A DNA stretch of 64,000 nt from Phaeocystidibacter sp965659415 (GTDB lineage Bacteria > Bacteroidota > Bacteroidia > Flavobacteriales > Schleiferiaceae), in NCBI GenBank assembly GCA_965659415.1, contig CBFHVA010000006.1:1-64000 (forward strand), read 5' to 3'. Of this stretch, positions 26,240 through 34,347 are shown one piece after another (positions within the stretch are counted from its first letter, which is position 1; every line of letters begins with the position of its first letter). The position numbers and the translations under genes were made by a program. The notes beneath the pieces were generated by a model. That model saw only the letters and a list, made by a program, of their open reading frames with translations, did not search any database and was not told the DNA's origin.

Positions 26240-28483
26240 GTGCACTTGAATATTATAGCTTTATACTTTCCTAAATCCAACCAATACCTGCGATTAACGA
26301 CTACTCTACTATTCGGTCTCACCTGTTTCTTTTCTCTTGCACAAACGACCTTCACTTCAGCGGGAAATGGAGCCTGGAATGATGGAGCCACTTGGGGCAA
26401 CACTAGCCCAGGAACTGCGGGTACGGACTTCCCTAGCACAGGCGACCATGCCGTAATTGATGGGCACAGTATCACTTATTCCGTAAATATCGACAGAGAT
26501 TACGGTGACCTAACTTTACAAAATTCGGGTTCATTTATCACGGATGGTAGCACTGGAACTATCTCATTTGATAGCTTCACCCAAGATGCCACCTCAAGCT
26601 TCTCCACCGCATCCGGAGCAGGAAATCTGACTTTTGATGCAAATGTTACGGTTAATGGATCACTGACCGTGCAGTCCATCGTGACGATCAATGGTGACTA
26701 CACGATTGCAGCTGGAGGTTCAACAACGATTCAAAGTGCAGGTTTGTTGAGGGTGATCTCTTCTTCAACTTCAGTAGAAGTGAATGCAGACCTGACTATT
26801 TCACAAGGAATATTTGCACTTAATGCAAACGGATCCAATACCCTGATTGTGAATGCCGCGTCAGACTTTATCGTAGCAGATGGTGGTGCTTTTTATTTTG
26901 AAGGAAACGGGGCTGCTAATATTACCAATAATGGAAACTTGACCGTTCAACAAGGAGGCCAGGTAATTAACAACTCAGGAGCTAACATCAATGTGGATAA
27001 TCAGGGGACTATAAAATTCGAATGGGGCTCGAGCTACTATGAAGGGGACGGTGTGAACAAGCTGAACATATCCAATAACAGACCTACCTTCGAAATTGCA
27101 CTTACCTCAGGTGGGCAATGGAGACAAGTAGGCTCTCCTTTTGAAGATGGAACCACACTTAGCGTGCTTTCAGGCACGGATTTCAATCCAAATGTTACAG
27201 CGGGCCAAAGAAACATATACTACTGGGATGCAACGGTAGCTTCCTCAGGTGACGATGCACCAGGATGGACAGAGGTGACTAGCCTTACTGATGCCTTCGA
27301 CGGCGATGCTACATCCGGTAGACCCTACAGCATATATACAGGAGATGCAAATTATCCGTTCACCAACAGTGGTATTGTCTCATTTGACGATCAACTTGAA
27401 TCACCCGCTCAGTACGATTTTACTGTTTACAACTCCAAAGACCCTGCAGGAAACGGCAGTTCAACCGACCAAGGCTGGAACATGGTCTTCAATCCTTATT
27501 CACATTGGCTTGATATTGAAGATGTCTTCGATGACACAGATAACTCCGCATTCACTTACGAAGGTGCTCATTTTTGGGATGCTGGTGCCGGCCAATATGT
27601 CGCTTACATGGCCAACGGCGAATCATTAATCACACACTCAAATGGCCAGCCTGCAGGTGGAACGTATGGTTCTAGACGAATAAGTCCATTCCAAGCCTTT
27701 TGGGTGAAGCTCGAATCGGGCAACGGCACAACAGAAACACTCCGTCTAAAACACTCCCATTTCGCTCTTCTTGCACCTAGCGATTACTATATGAAAACTT
27801 CCACCGTTGAATCTCGAGTTCGCTTGAATACCTTCGCGGTTTCCGACTCAGCTTGGGATCAAGTCCTAGTGGCAATCGACCCTTACGCATCTTATCAAAG
27901 AGATGGATCGGAGGATGCCTATGACAGAACACCGGGATACGGTGTACCTAATATGGCACTACTTTTAGCCGATGGTTCACGCTTGGCTATTAACAGCATG
28001 CCACTCGATTCTAACGCATCAATCCCGATGAGTTTTACGAACGCACTTCAGGGTGAAGAGTACTTTATCATGCTCGATCCTTCTGATTACAATGCGAACA
28101 TGGAGGCGCTATTAGAAGATAATAAGACAGGTACTATCCACGATTTAGAGGCCGGAGCCTATCGGTTTACCTATGATGAAGACTGGGGTGGCATTCGTTT
28201 CACTTTGCATCTTGGCAAAGGCACAATCGGTGTGAATGAAGTAGCCTCTGTGAAGATTGAGTCCTGGATTCACAATGCGTCGCTCTACGTGCGTTCGCCA
28301 GTACCTGGTTCTTTCGTTTTGGAAGAAATGGATCTAGCCGGTAGAGTAATAAACCGCCAATCTTTCGAGGCGGGAGAAGGCGTGATGAGCGTTCAGCTCA
28401 ATCCAGCGAATGCGGGTACGGTTCGCATTTATCGCCTCATTGATGAAGCAGGAGTTGTGCACAACTTGAAATACGTTTGGTAA
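26240..28483 (+). CDS. Large secreted protein, probable type IX secretion cargo
   Basis: This 747-residue protein is not recognised as a known enzyme. A signal peptide (ending near FFSLAQ, residue 33) is followed by GNGAWNDGATWG and DHAVIDGHSITYSVN. The beta-rich, Asn/Gly/Thr-rich region to about residue 280 looks like a beta-helix or G8-like adhesin fold. The middle contains WNMVFNPYSHWLDIEDVF and SPFQAFWVKLES. The C-terminal 80 residues (NASLYVRSPVPGSFVLEEMD...GTVRIYRLID) have the beta-sandwich pattern of type IX secretion sorting domains, though the final lysine-rich tail is weak. The start is GTG at 26240, since no ATG precedes the signal peptide in frame. Its stop overlaps the next small gene by one base. 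Confidence 0.7.
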   Translation: MHLNIIALYFPKSNQYLRLTTTLLFGLTCFFSLAQTTFTSAGNGAWNDGATWGNTSPGTAGTDFPSTGDHAVIDGHSITYSVNIDRDYGDLTLQNSGSFITDGSTGTISFDSFTQDATSSFSTASGAGNLTFDANVTVNGSLTVQSIVTINGDYTIAAGGSTTIQSAGLLRVISSSTSVEVNADLTISQGIFALNANGSNTLIVNAASDFIVADGGAFYFEGNGAANITNNGNLTVQQGGQVINNSGANINVDNQGTIKFEWGSSYYEGDGVNKLNISNNRPTFEIALTSGGQWRQVGSPFEDGTTLSVLSGTDFNPNVTAGQRNIYYWDATVASSGDDAPGWTEVTSLTDAFDGDATSGRPYSIYTGDANYPFTNSGIVSFDDQLESPAQYDFTVYNSKDPAGNGSSTDQGWNMVFNPYSHWLDIEDVFDDTDNSAFTYEGAHFWDAGAGQYVAYMANGESLITHSNGQPAGGTYGSRRISPFQAFWVKLESGNGTTETLRLKHSHFALLAPSDYYMKTSTVESRVRLNTFAVSDSAWDQVLVAIDPYASYQRDGSEDAYDRTPGYGVPNMALLLADGSRLAINSMPLDSNASIPMSFTNALQGEEYFIMLDPSDYNANMEALLEDNKTGTIHDLEAGAYRFTYDEDWGGIRFTLHLGKGTIGVNEVASVKIESWIHNASLYVRSPVPGSFVLEEMDLAGRVINRQSFEAGEGVMSVQLNPANAGTVRIYRLIDEAGVVHNLKYVW

Positions 28484-28668
28484 TGAGGAATTTGAAAACA
28501 CCACAAATCTTAGCTACGGCGGTCTTGTTTATTGCAAGTACGGTCTATTTATCCGCACAGCCGGGTAACCCGAGCACACCAGTTCCATTTGGGTTTTTAG
28601 AAGGCCTTGTAGGAGCAGGTGCTCTTTATGGAGCGTATAAGATCAAAAAGGGTAAAAAACAGGACTAA
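28483..28668 (+). CDS. Tiny secreted protein with C-terminal sorting-signal-like tail
   Basis: The 61-residue product has a signal peptide (about 1-26, ending YLSAQ). About ten Pro/Gly-rich residues follow (PGNPSTPVPFG), then a hydrophobic stretch LEGLVGAGALYGAY and a basic tail KIKKGKKQD. This tripartite pattern of short motif, hydrophobic helix and basic cluster resembles the PEP-CTERM-like/PID-CTERM sorting tails reported in Bacteroidota, but I cannot confirm the family. Almost nothing remains between the two signals. ATG 28483 overlaps the TAA of the large secreted protein gene, so the two are translationally coupled and probably work together. Confidence 0.6.
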   Translation: MRNLKTPQILATAVLFIASTVYLSAQPGNPSTPVPFGFLEGLVGAGALYGAYKIKKGKKQD

Positions 28669-28733
28669 AAAACGGTCAGTTCACATTGTTCACTTGGCGG
28701 TTAGACGTCAACTGCTTGCTTGCTGAGTGAGTC

Positions 28734-30716
28734 CTAAATCAACGCTCGTCGGAAAGAGACACTAATGGATGTGCCGTTCCCCTCGTGACTAATATAGCTG
28801 AGCTCGCCAGCGTTGGCGTTGACGTACTCCCTCAACAATTGCAACCCTGTTCCTGTTCCGCTTTCACTTTGCGTGCCCTTCGAGGTGTAAATCTCACCTT
28901 CCTCAAAAATTCTCTTCTGTACTTCTTCAGACATGCCTACTCCATAGTCCTTCACAGTAAGCGTAGCCCAAGCATCGTTTTGTGAAATCGTTACGTCAAT
29001 ATCGTCGCCCTTATGAGAGAACTTGGCTGCATTGCTCAATAGATTTCTCGCAATAACACCAAATTGATCCTCGTCACAAATAAGCCGAACCTACTCTTTG
29101 GGAACATCCAAGCGAATTACTAATCCCTTGCTGTCGAATAACTCTTGGTTTATACGAATGGCATTGTCAATTGCCACCTTAGCATTGACGGCTTCGCGCT
29201 TTGAAGACTCCACGCCCTCACTCATTTGTCCGCGCGCCCATAGTAATACTTCTGTAAGATTCTCTAATGACTTATTGGCGGTTTCGCTGACCTTTTCGAA
29301 GAAGCTTACTACTTCATCCTTTCCTACAGACCCCGAAACAACGAGGTCTGCAATCGACTTAGTCTGTGCGAGTGGTGATCTCAAATCATGACTAATCAAA
29401 GCCAACAGTTTGTCTTTATCCGCATTTGATTTCTGAAGCAATTTCTGGCTTTCGGATAGAGTTCGAGTTTGCTCGTCGAGCTTCTCAATCTGAACCGATA
29501 TGAGTTCGTTTCTACTGGCCAAATCCCTGTTCAACAACTTAACCCTTTTGTAGGAGCGTATTTGTATAAACAGCGCAATACTGGCGAGTAGAGCTAATCC
29601 AATTCCGCCAATCCAAATAGCCAGATTCCACCTTCTATCAAACTCTTCCTTCTGCCATTCAGCAACGAGCATATCTGCTCTGGAGGTCGCCTCATTGAGT
29701 TCATCTTCCAACTGAACTAAATCCACATACGACTCAAAAACAGCCGTTTGATATTTCTTGAGTGAATCGGTTCAATTTATAGCCTCCTCAAAACTCCCTA
29801 GTCTAGATAGAAGCTCTACTCTGTCTTCAATCGCAAGTCGCTTAGATGATATGATAGAGTGCTTTTCTGCCATCGATATGGCGGCATCTATACGTTCAGT
29901 AAATTCATCCTTAGCTCCTTGAGCTGCAGCAATGCGGGCTTCTGAAATGTAGACCAGCACATGGGCATATCGATCGTTTAAATCCTCGGCTAGAACATGT
30001 GCACTATCCGTGTGAGCTTGGGCTAGTTGATACTGGCCTCGCTCTGCAGCTACTGCAGCTCTGGCGAGATGCGTATACTCTTTCTCCAGAAATCCTGTTT
30101 CATACTTCCTATTCAATCGTAAACCGTGAATAGCATAGTGTTCAGCAGAATCCAAATTTCCAAGATAATAATGTGCATCTGAAAGAGCGGTAAAGCACGC
30201 AACGGTGTGCAATCTATTTAGACTGGTCAAATTCATTGCTTTCAGCAAAAAGCAAGGCGAGACCAAAATTCAGTTGTGCTTCACCATATTCATCCCCCAG
30301 AATGCTGAACATTTCCTGAGCATGCATATACTGACGCGTGGCCTCCTTATACATTCCCATTTCTCGATAAACATCGGCTATCATATTATAGTTATATGCC
30401 AAATTTATCGAGTCGCCCATCACCTCCATCAAGCCTCGAGACTCCACTAGATAGTAAATGGCGGAATCATAGTCTGAAGTTATGTAATAAGTATCTCCGA
30501 GAATTTCATACACCCAAGCCAATAAGAATGGATCGAGTCTTTCCTCGTGCACATTCAAGATATGATGAGCCGCTGAGCGTGTTTCCAAAGGGAATTCGCG
30601 CGTATAACTGTAAAGACTGTCCAACTCTTGTTCAAGCGACAAAGAATCGAGTCCATGACCATGGACCATTCCGTTAAAAATAGGATGCCAAGGACAGTTT
30701 TGAAAAGGTGATTCAT
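28734..30716 (-). pseudogene. Decayed TPR-containing sensor histidine kinase
   Basis: Joined, the pieces give a normal Bacteroidota architecture. An N-terminal signal segment (MNHLFKTVLGILF from ATG 30716) is followed by TPR repeats, then a transmembrane helix (IWIGGIGLALLASIALFIQI) and a coiled coil. Next come the H-box (LLALISHDLRSPLAQ), N-box (NLLSNAAKFSHKG) and G-boxes (KDYGVGMS, GTGTGLQLL). The coding frame is broken four times: a frameshift in a T5 run near 30675, a frameshift near 30222, an in-frame TGA at 29772-29774 and an in-frame TAG at 29091-29093. The sequence between lesions is well conserved, so the decay is recent, or the lesions are sequencing errors. No response regulator is adjacent. 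Confidence 0.85.
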
Positions 30717-30799
30717 AGGTTGGTAGACCCTTTTAGGCATGGATTTCTCGATTATGCGTATTGGAAATATACAATTTAAAACTTCGAGCGCGAAAAGTC

Positions 30800-31465
30800 C
30801 TAAAGGAGAAGTACGTGATAGCCTATTCGCAGACCGCCATAGCCATCGGAAGCGTCTGCTCCATTTCTGTACTTAAAGCCTTCCATCAAATCGGAATAGA
30901 GGAAATGTCCCATGAGCTCTACAGACAGGGCGCTGCGCTTCGATAGGCGAAACTTCACACCACCGCCAATTCCCAAATTGAAACCGCTGTTTGTCCCAGG
31001 ATAAAGATCAATTCCATCTGGAAATTGAATATCATCCGGATAGGTCGTGTGAACCCACGTAATACCCCCACTCACTTTTCCGTACAAGGTAGTTGTGTGT
31101 GCATGATAGGATTTGCCCCACTTTCTGAAATGATAGATCAAATGACCATTTATCTCTACAAGATCTGACTCGAAGCTCAATCCTCTGCTCGGATTGTCGT
31201 GATTCGCATCATCCGCCGTAACCTGGCCGTAGCCTACCCGACCTCCAAGGCCGAATTCCGGACCAAAATAATAGGTGTAATCAATAGCGGCGTACGGCCT
31301 CATTTCCGCGAGAAGTGTTCCAGGGTCTAGGGATGTAGATATTTCTCCGTTGTAATTCATCGTGCCAACAGAGAATTGTAAATCCTGATAACGAAGATAC
31401 TGTTGAGCGAAAGCGGTATTGGAACTGATGAGGACAAATGAAAAGACTAGAAAAAATAAGCGCAT
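30800..31465 (-). CDS. Small outer-membrane beta-barrel protein (DUF6089-like)
   Basis: The 221-residue protein has a signal peptide (MRLFFLVFSFVLISSNTAFAQ) and then alternating amphipathic strands. Segments include LQFSVGTMNYNGEISTSL, AAIDYTYYFGPEFGLGGRVGYG and GFNLGIGGGVKFRLSKRSALSVELMGHFLYSDLMEGF. The EISTSL...MRPYAAIDYTYYFGPEFGLGGRVGYG region resembles the DUF6089 family of Bacteroidota barrels, whose function is unknown. It lies between the decayed kinase gene and yaaA, all on the minus strand. No clear promoter consensus was found upstream. Confidence 0.75.
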   Translation of the reverse strand: MRLFFLVFSFVLISSNTAFAQQYLRYQDLQFSVGTMNYNGEISTSLDPGTLLAEMRPYAAIDYTYYFGPEFGLGGRVGYGQVTADDANHDNPSRGLSFESDLVEINGHLIYHFRKWGKSYHAHTTTLYGKVSGGITWVHTTYPDDIQFPDGIDLYPGTNSGFNLGIGGGVKFRLSKRSALSVELMGHFLYSDLMEGFKYRNGADASDGYGGLRIGYHVLLL

Positions 31466-31581
31466 AGACCTGTAACAATTTGAATGCGAAGATAATCCAC
31501 TTTGTGCACATTATCACGGCTAATATTCATAGCAATCACACCCACTTGAGGGATGTTGAGCCCTACTCCAAATTCAGCACT

Positions 31582-32304
31582 CTATCTAGAAAATAAATAC
31601 ATCCGCGCATTAGAAGCTTCAGCATTGAAACGATATCCATCCACGTCGAATTGTACGAGCTGATCAAAGGAATGGATGTTTTGTTCTAACATCCAACGTG
31701 CAAACTGTCCTCTAGCCTTCTTCGCAAAGAAGCTCACCGTTTTTAGTTTTCCATCCTTTTCCTCCTTGAAATCGATTCGAAGTACATTCTCCCCTTGAGG
31801 GATGAGTGGCTTATACTCTGTGCTTGTTAAGTCGACATAGCGCTCATTTGAACTGTAGAATTCTTGAATTCTAGATTTCCAAAAAGTCTGCAAGGACTTG
31901 CCCGAAATCTTGAATGGGTCATTCAAATCAAGGCGGTAGGGAGCTATAGAATCTCCACCTCTCAGCGCACCGTAAAGTGCGCTAACAATAATAGCTGATT
32001 CTCTTGCCTTGGTCTGCAATGTGGCAGACAAACTAGAATAATCTAAACCGTCATATACATCTCCTTGAAATACGGAAACAGCCGGACCGGTTCCAGCGCC
32101 ATCAAGCTTCCAATCCTGCCATCGTTCGTATACTACAGCTCCTAGATTGTCGCTCAACTTCAATTTTACCTTCAGTTGCTTCAAACTCGTTTTCTGGATT
32201 AATCCAGCAATGCGCTCAGCTTCTTCCCGGAACATAGGTGTGGACATTTCAAACTCTACGGTATTGAGTTCTTGACGCTTCGAGGGACTGAGGATAAATT
32301 TCAT
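31582..32304 (-). CDS. yaaA: Peroxide stress protein YaaA (DUF328)
   Basis: The 240-residue protein starts MKFILSPSKRQE, containing the invariant SPSK motif of the YaaA family. It continues with KLSDNLGAVVYERWQDW, SALYGALRGGDSIAPYRLDL and SFFAKKARGQFARWM, all hallmark blocks. In E. coli YaaA limits intracellular iron and protects DNA during peroxide stress. ATG 32304 is chosen because a TACATTTG promoter on the minus strand sits 14 nt upstream at 32319-32326; the open frame extends further but would start upstream of it. Length is typical. Confidence 0.9.
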   Translation of the reverse strand: MKFILSPSKRQELNTVEFEMSTPMFREEAERIAGLIQKTSLKQLKVKLKLSDNLGAVVYERWQDWKLDGAGTGPAVSVFQGDVYDGLDYSSLSATLQTKARESAIIVSALYGALRGGDSIAPYRLDLNDPFKISGKSLQTFWKSRIQEFYSSNERYVDLTSTEYKPLIPQGENVLRIDFKEEKDGKLKTVSFFAKKARGQFARWMLEQNIHSFDQLVQFDVDGYRFNAEASNARMYLFSR

Positions 32305-32318
32305 GTAAAGGCTTTGCC

Positions 32319-32326
32319 CAAATGTA
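32319..32326 (-). promoter_or_regulatory. Promoter -7 element of yaaA
   Basis: TACATTTG on the minus strand, 14 nt before the yaaA ATG. It fixes the start codon choice. Confidence 0.65.
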
Positions 32327-32352
32327 CTGGACGATATCAGAATAACAAGCAT

Positions 32353-32382
32353 AAAAAAACCCCCAGCGCATGGCTGAGGGTC
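32353..32382 (-). terminator. Terminator of the MORN-type gene
   Basis: On the minus strand CCCTCAGC pairs with GCTGGGGG (one G-T pair) around CATGC and is followed by seven T. It separates the MORN-type gene from yaaA. Confidence 0.8.
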
Positions 32383-32402
32383 TTCTTCTAAAATGAGCCT
32401 TC

Positions 32403-32780
32403 CTATTCTTGTTCGGCAGCCACCCATCTATCAACGTCGGTGCGTACATTGTCTTCATACACCACTTGATAAAGCGTTTCACCACCATTTGGTCGGAACA
32501 ACCAAATACCTTGCTTTTTGCCTCTTTCGTACTCGCCGGCACTCATCAACTCACCATCTGGACTATACTGACGATACTCACCGTGCGGTTGATTGTTTAA
32601 ATAAGAGCCTGTTTCTTTTACTGCGCCATCTTCATAATAGGCTACCATCTGAATGTAGTTCCCAAAAATGGTGTACTGCACTTTCGCCTGCCCATTCTCA
32701 TAATTCTCAGTTCGTACCTCCTGCGCATCCATCGCAAAGCCCAATCCTAGGGCCAACATCAGTGTTAATAGAGCTTTCAT
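32403..32780 (-). CDS. Secreted MORN-repeat (YwqK-like) protein
   Basis: The 125-residue protein has a signal peptide (MKALLTLMLALGLGFAMDAQ). Four short MORN-like repeats of the YwqK type follow: ENYENGQAKVQYTIFGN, AYYEDGAVKETGSYLNNQ, HGEYRQYSPDGELMSAGEY and GIWLFRPNGGETLYQVVYE. Each repeat has the Y..nG.....G.y....G pattern. MORN repeats are structural and often bind membranes or partners; no enzymatic role is expected. The gene has its own promoter on the minus strand (TAACTTTG at 32808-32815) and terminator. It shares a divergent regulatory region containing an 11-bp repeat array with the CsgG-like lipoprotein gene. Confidence 0.78.
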   Translation of the reverse strand: MKALLTLMLALGLGFAMDAQEVRTENYENGQAKVQYTIFGNYIQMVAYYEDGAVKETGSYLNNQPHGEYRQYSPDGELMSAGEYERGKKQGIWLFRPNGGETLYQVVYEDNVRTDVDRWVAAEQE

Positions 32781-32807
32781 AATTCCGTCTTCATTGTTAT
32801 GTTAAGA

Positions 32808-32815
32808 CAAAGTTA
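32808..32815 (-). promoter_or_regulatory. Promoter -7 element of the MORN-type gene
   Basis: TAACTTTG on the minus strand. It overlaps the first unit of the 11-bp repeat array, so a bound regulator would lie over and upstream of this promoter. Confidence 0.6.
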
Positions 32816-32877
32816 CATCAATTTTACATTAAATACAAACTTGGGTTACATTCCGTTAACATTGAGGTAACATTGCG
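32812..32877. promoter_or_regulatory. 11-bp phased direct-repeat array, likely regulator binding site
   Basis: Six consecutive 11-bp units run from 32812. Five of them (starting 32812, 32823, 32845, 32856 and 32867) carry ACAT at exactly positions 4-7, within the consensus [GT]T[TA]ACAT[TC]; the unit at 32834 is degenerate. A repeat every 11 bp puts each copy on the same DNA face. OmpR/PhoB-family regulators bind such arrays (the E. coli Pho box has 11-bp direct repeats). The array lies between two divergent promoters. Confidence 0.6.
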
Positions 32878-32921
32878 AAAGTCCAACGGTTCGGCATCAC
32901 TTTTGTTTTACACAAGGCAAT

Positions 32922-32929
32922 TACATTTG
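32922..32929 (+). promoter_or_regulatory. Promoter -7 element of the CsgG-like lipoprotein gene
   Basis: TACATTTG lies 17 nt before the GTG at 32947. This supports the unusual GTG start. Confidence 0.65.
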
Positions 32930-32946
32930 TGATAAATACATTCTAA

Positions 32947-34347
32947 GTGAAAAACCTATTTGCCTACATCGGAATCATACTCGTTTCATTCAGCCTTGTG
33001 GCTTGCAGTGGATCGAAGCGCATGTTCAAACGCGGCCAGGAGCTTGAATCCGCGGGCATGTACCACGATGCTGCCTTAAGCTATATGGATGCACTCCGAA
33101 GGGATCGAGAGAACATTGAGGCACTCATTGCGCTAAAGAGCGTTGGACAAATCGTGGTTGATGATATGTATGCCGATTTCTTCCGGGCGGCACAAAACGG
33201 CGAAAATCGCGACGCGATAGACAATTATCTAGCAGCCGAGCGGTTTAGAACCGAGCTCGCTCGATACAATATCAATATAGCACGTCCTACAGGTCATGAG
33301 GAGGAATATCGCGTGGCACGACAAGCCTATTTGGATATACAGTATCAGAATGGTCGAAATGCCTTAGGCCGAAAAGACTACGCCGAGGCCGAAGCGATCT
33401 TGTTAGAAATCATTGAATTAGATCCTGAGTTTAAAGATAGTAGTCGCTTATTACGTATTGCTCAAGCACGGCCGATTTATGACGAAGCACTTTTGGCCTT
33501 TGACAGCAGGCAATACCGAAAGGCTTATCGTTTATTGGACGAACTAGAGGGAGTGCATGGCGAGTTCGACCAAAGCGGCCACTACAAGTCTGTTTCTTTG
33601 AGAAATGGGCAGTATGGCTTGGGGATTATGCGCTTTGAAAATCACACTTCCGCCTCTGGAGTTGAAGCATTGCTCGCTAGCCGCATTACACGAGAGCTTC
33701 AAAGCAAAGACGATCCATTCCTGCGTTTAATTGATCGCACTATGATGGAGAGTTTAACAGAAGAGCAGCTTCGTGCTATGACGGGCCAAAGCGATCCGAA
33801 TTCGTCGGCTGAAGTTGGACAGTTACTGGGCGCCAAGGCCATCTTGGTGGGTGAATTGGTTAGCATGAACGTGAATCGTGGTAACCTTAGAAGAGAGCGC
33901 AAGCCGGGGTATATGGGCAGAAGAGTAACTAGAACCAATGCAGCGGGCGAAAGAGTATCGATGATGGTATACGACAAAGTGTGGTACTACGACGTGTCGC
34001 AAACTTTAGAAATTTCTGCCATCCTTCAATATAAAGTGGTCGATGTGGAAACAGGTGAAATCCTATTGACCAATGCCATTACGGTAGGGAGTAACGACAT
34101 GGTTGATTATTCAACTTATAATGGAAATACGCGTTATCTCTACATGGGCGAATGGACATCGATGAACGAACCTCGTGCGGGCGATCGGATCCTAAGAGAT
34201 TCAAGATCAAAGCGAACACTCGATCAACGATTGGAAGGTCGCACTGAATTAAAACCTGAAAGTGAAATTCGGGAGGACTTGTATCTGCAATTATCCACCC
34301 GAGCCGCAAATGATATTTACAATACCTTTTTGAATCTCGTTGAATAA
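32947..34347 (+). CDS. CsgG/HfaB-like outer-membrane lipoprotein with TPR segment
   Basis: The 466-residue protein has a lipoprotein signal with lipobox LVAC (Cys20). An N-terminal helical region (about 25-190) contains TPR-like repeats such as GMYHDAALSYMDALRRDRENIEAL and KDYAEAEAILLEIIELDPEF. A CsgG-like alpha/beta domain follows (YGLGIMRFENHTS, LIDRTMMESLTEEQLRAM, LLGAKAILVGELV), then a C-terminal region after residue 350. CsgG forms the curli export pore, but many Bacteroidota relatives have no curli genes and an unknown role. The start is GTG, supported by the promoter position. The stop overlaps the next lipoprotein ATG by one base. Confidence 0.72.
   Translation: MKNLFAYIGIILVSFSLVACSGSKRMFKRGQELESAGMYHDAALSYMDALRRDRENIEALIALKSVGQIVVDDMYADFFRAAQNGENRDAIDNYLAAERFRTELARYNINIARPTGHEEEYRVARQAYLDIQYQNGRNALGRKDYAEAEAILLEIIELDPEFKDSSRLLRIAQARPIYDEALLAFDSRQYRKAYRLLDELEGVHGEFDQSGHYKSVSLRNGQYGLGIMRFENHTSASGVEALLASRITRELQSKDDPFLRLIDRTMMESLTEEQLRAMTGQSDPNSSAEVGQLLGAKAILVGELVSMNVNRGNLRRERKPGYMGRRVTRTNAAGERVSMMVYDKVWYYDVSQTLEISAILQYKVVDVETGEILLTNAITVGSNDMVDYSTYNGNTRYLYMGEWTSMNEPRAGDRILRDSRSKRTLDQRLEGRTELKPESEIREDLYLQLSTRAANDIYNTFLNLVE

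Noticed and set aside
28734..30716. Programmed frameshifting or TGA recoding to rescue the kinase
   Set aside because: Four independent lesions of different types are needed, and TGA is an ordinary stop for mutA, rsmA, mgtE, mfd and others.
31445..31580. A 45-codon open stretch after yaaA reading SAEFGVGLNIPQVGVIAMN
   Set aside because: It begins right after a stop, has no promoter, overlaps the start of the barrel gene and shows no family pattern I recognise.
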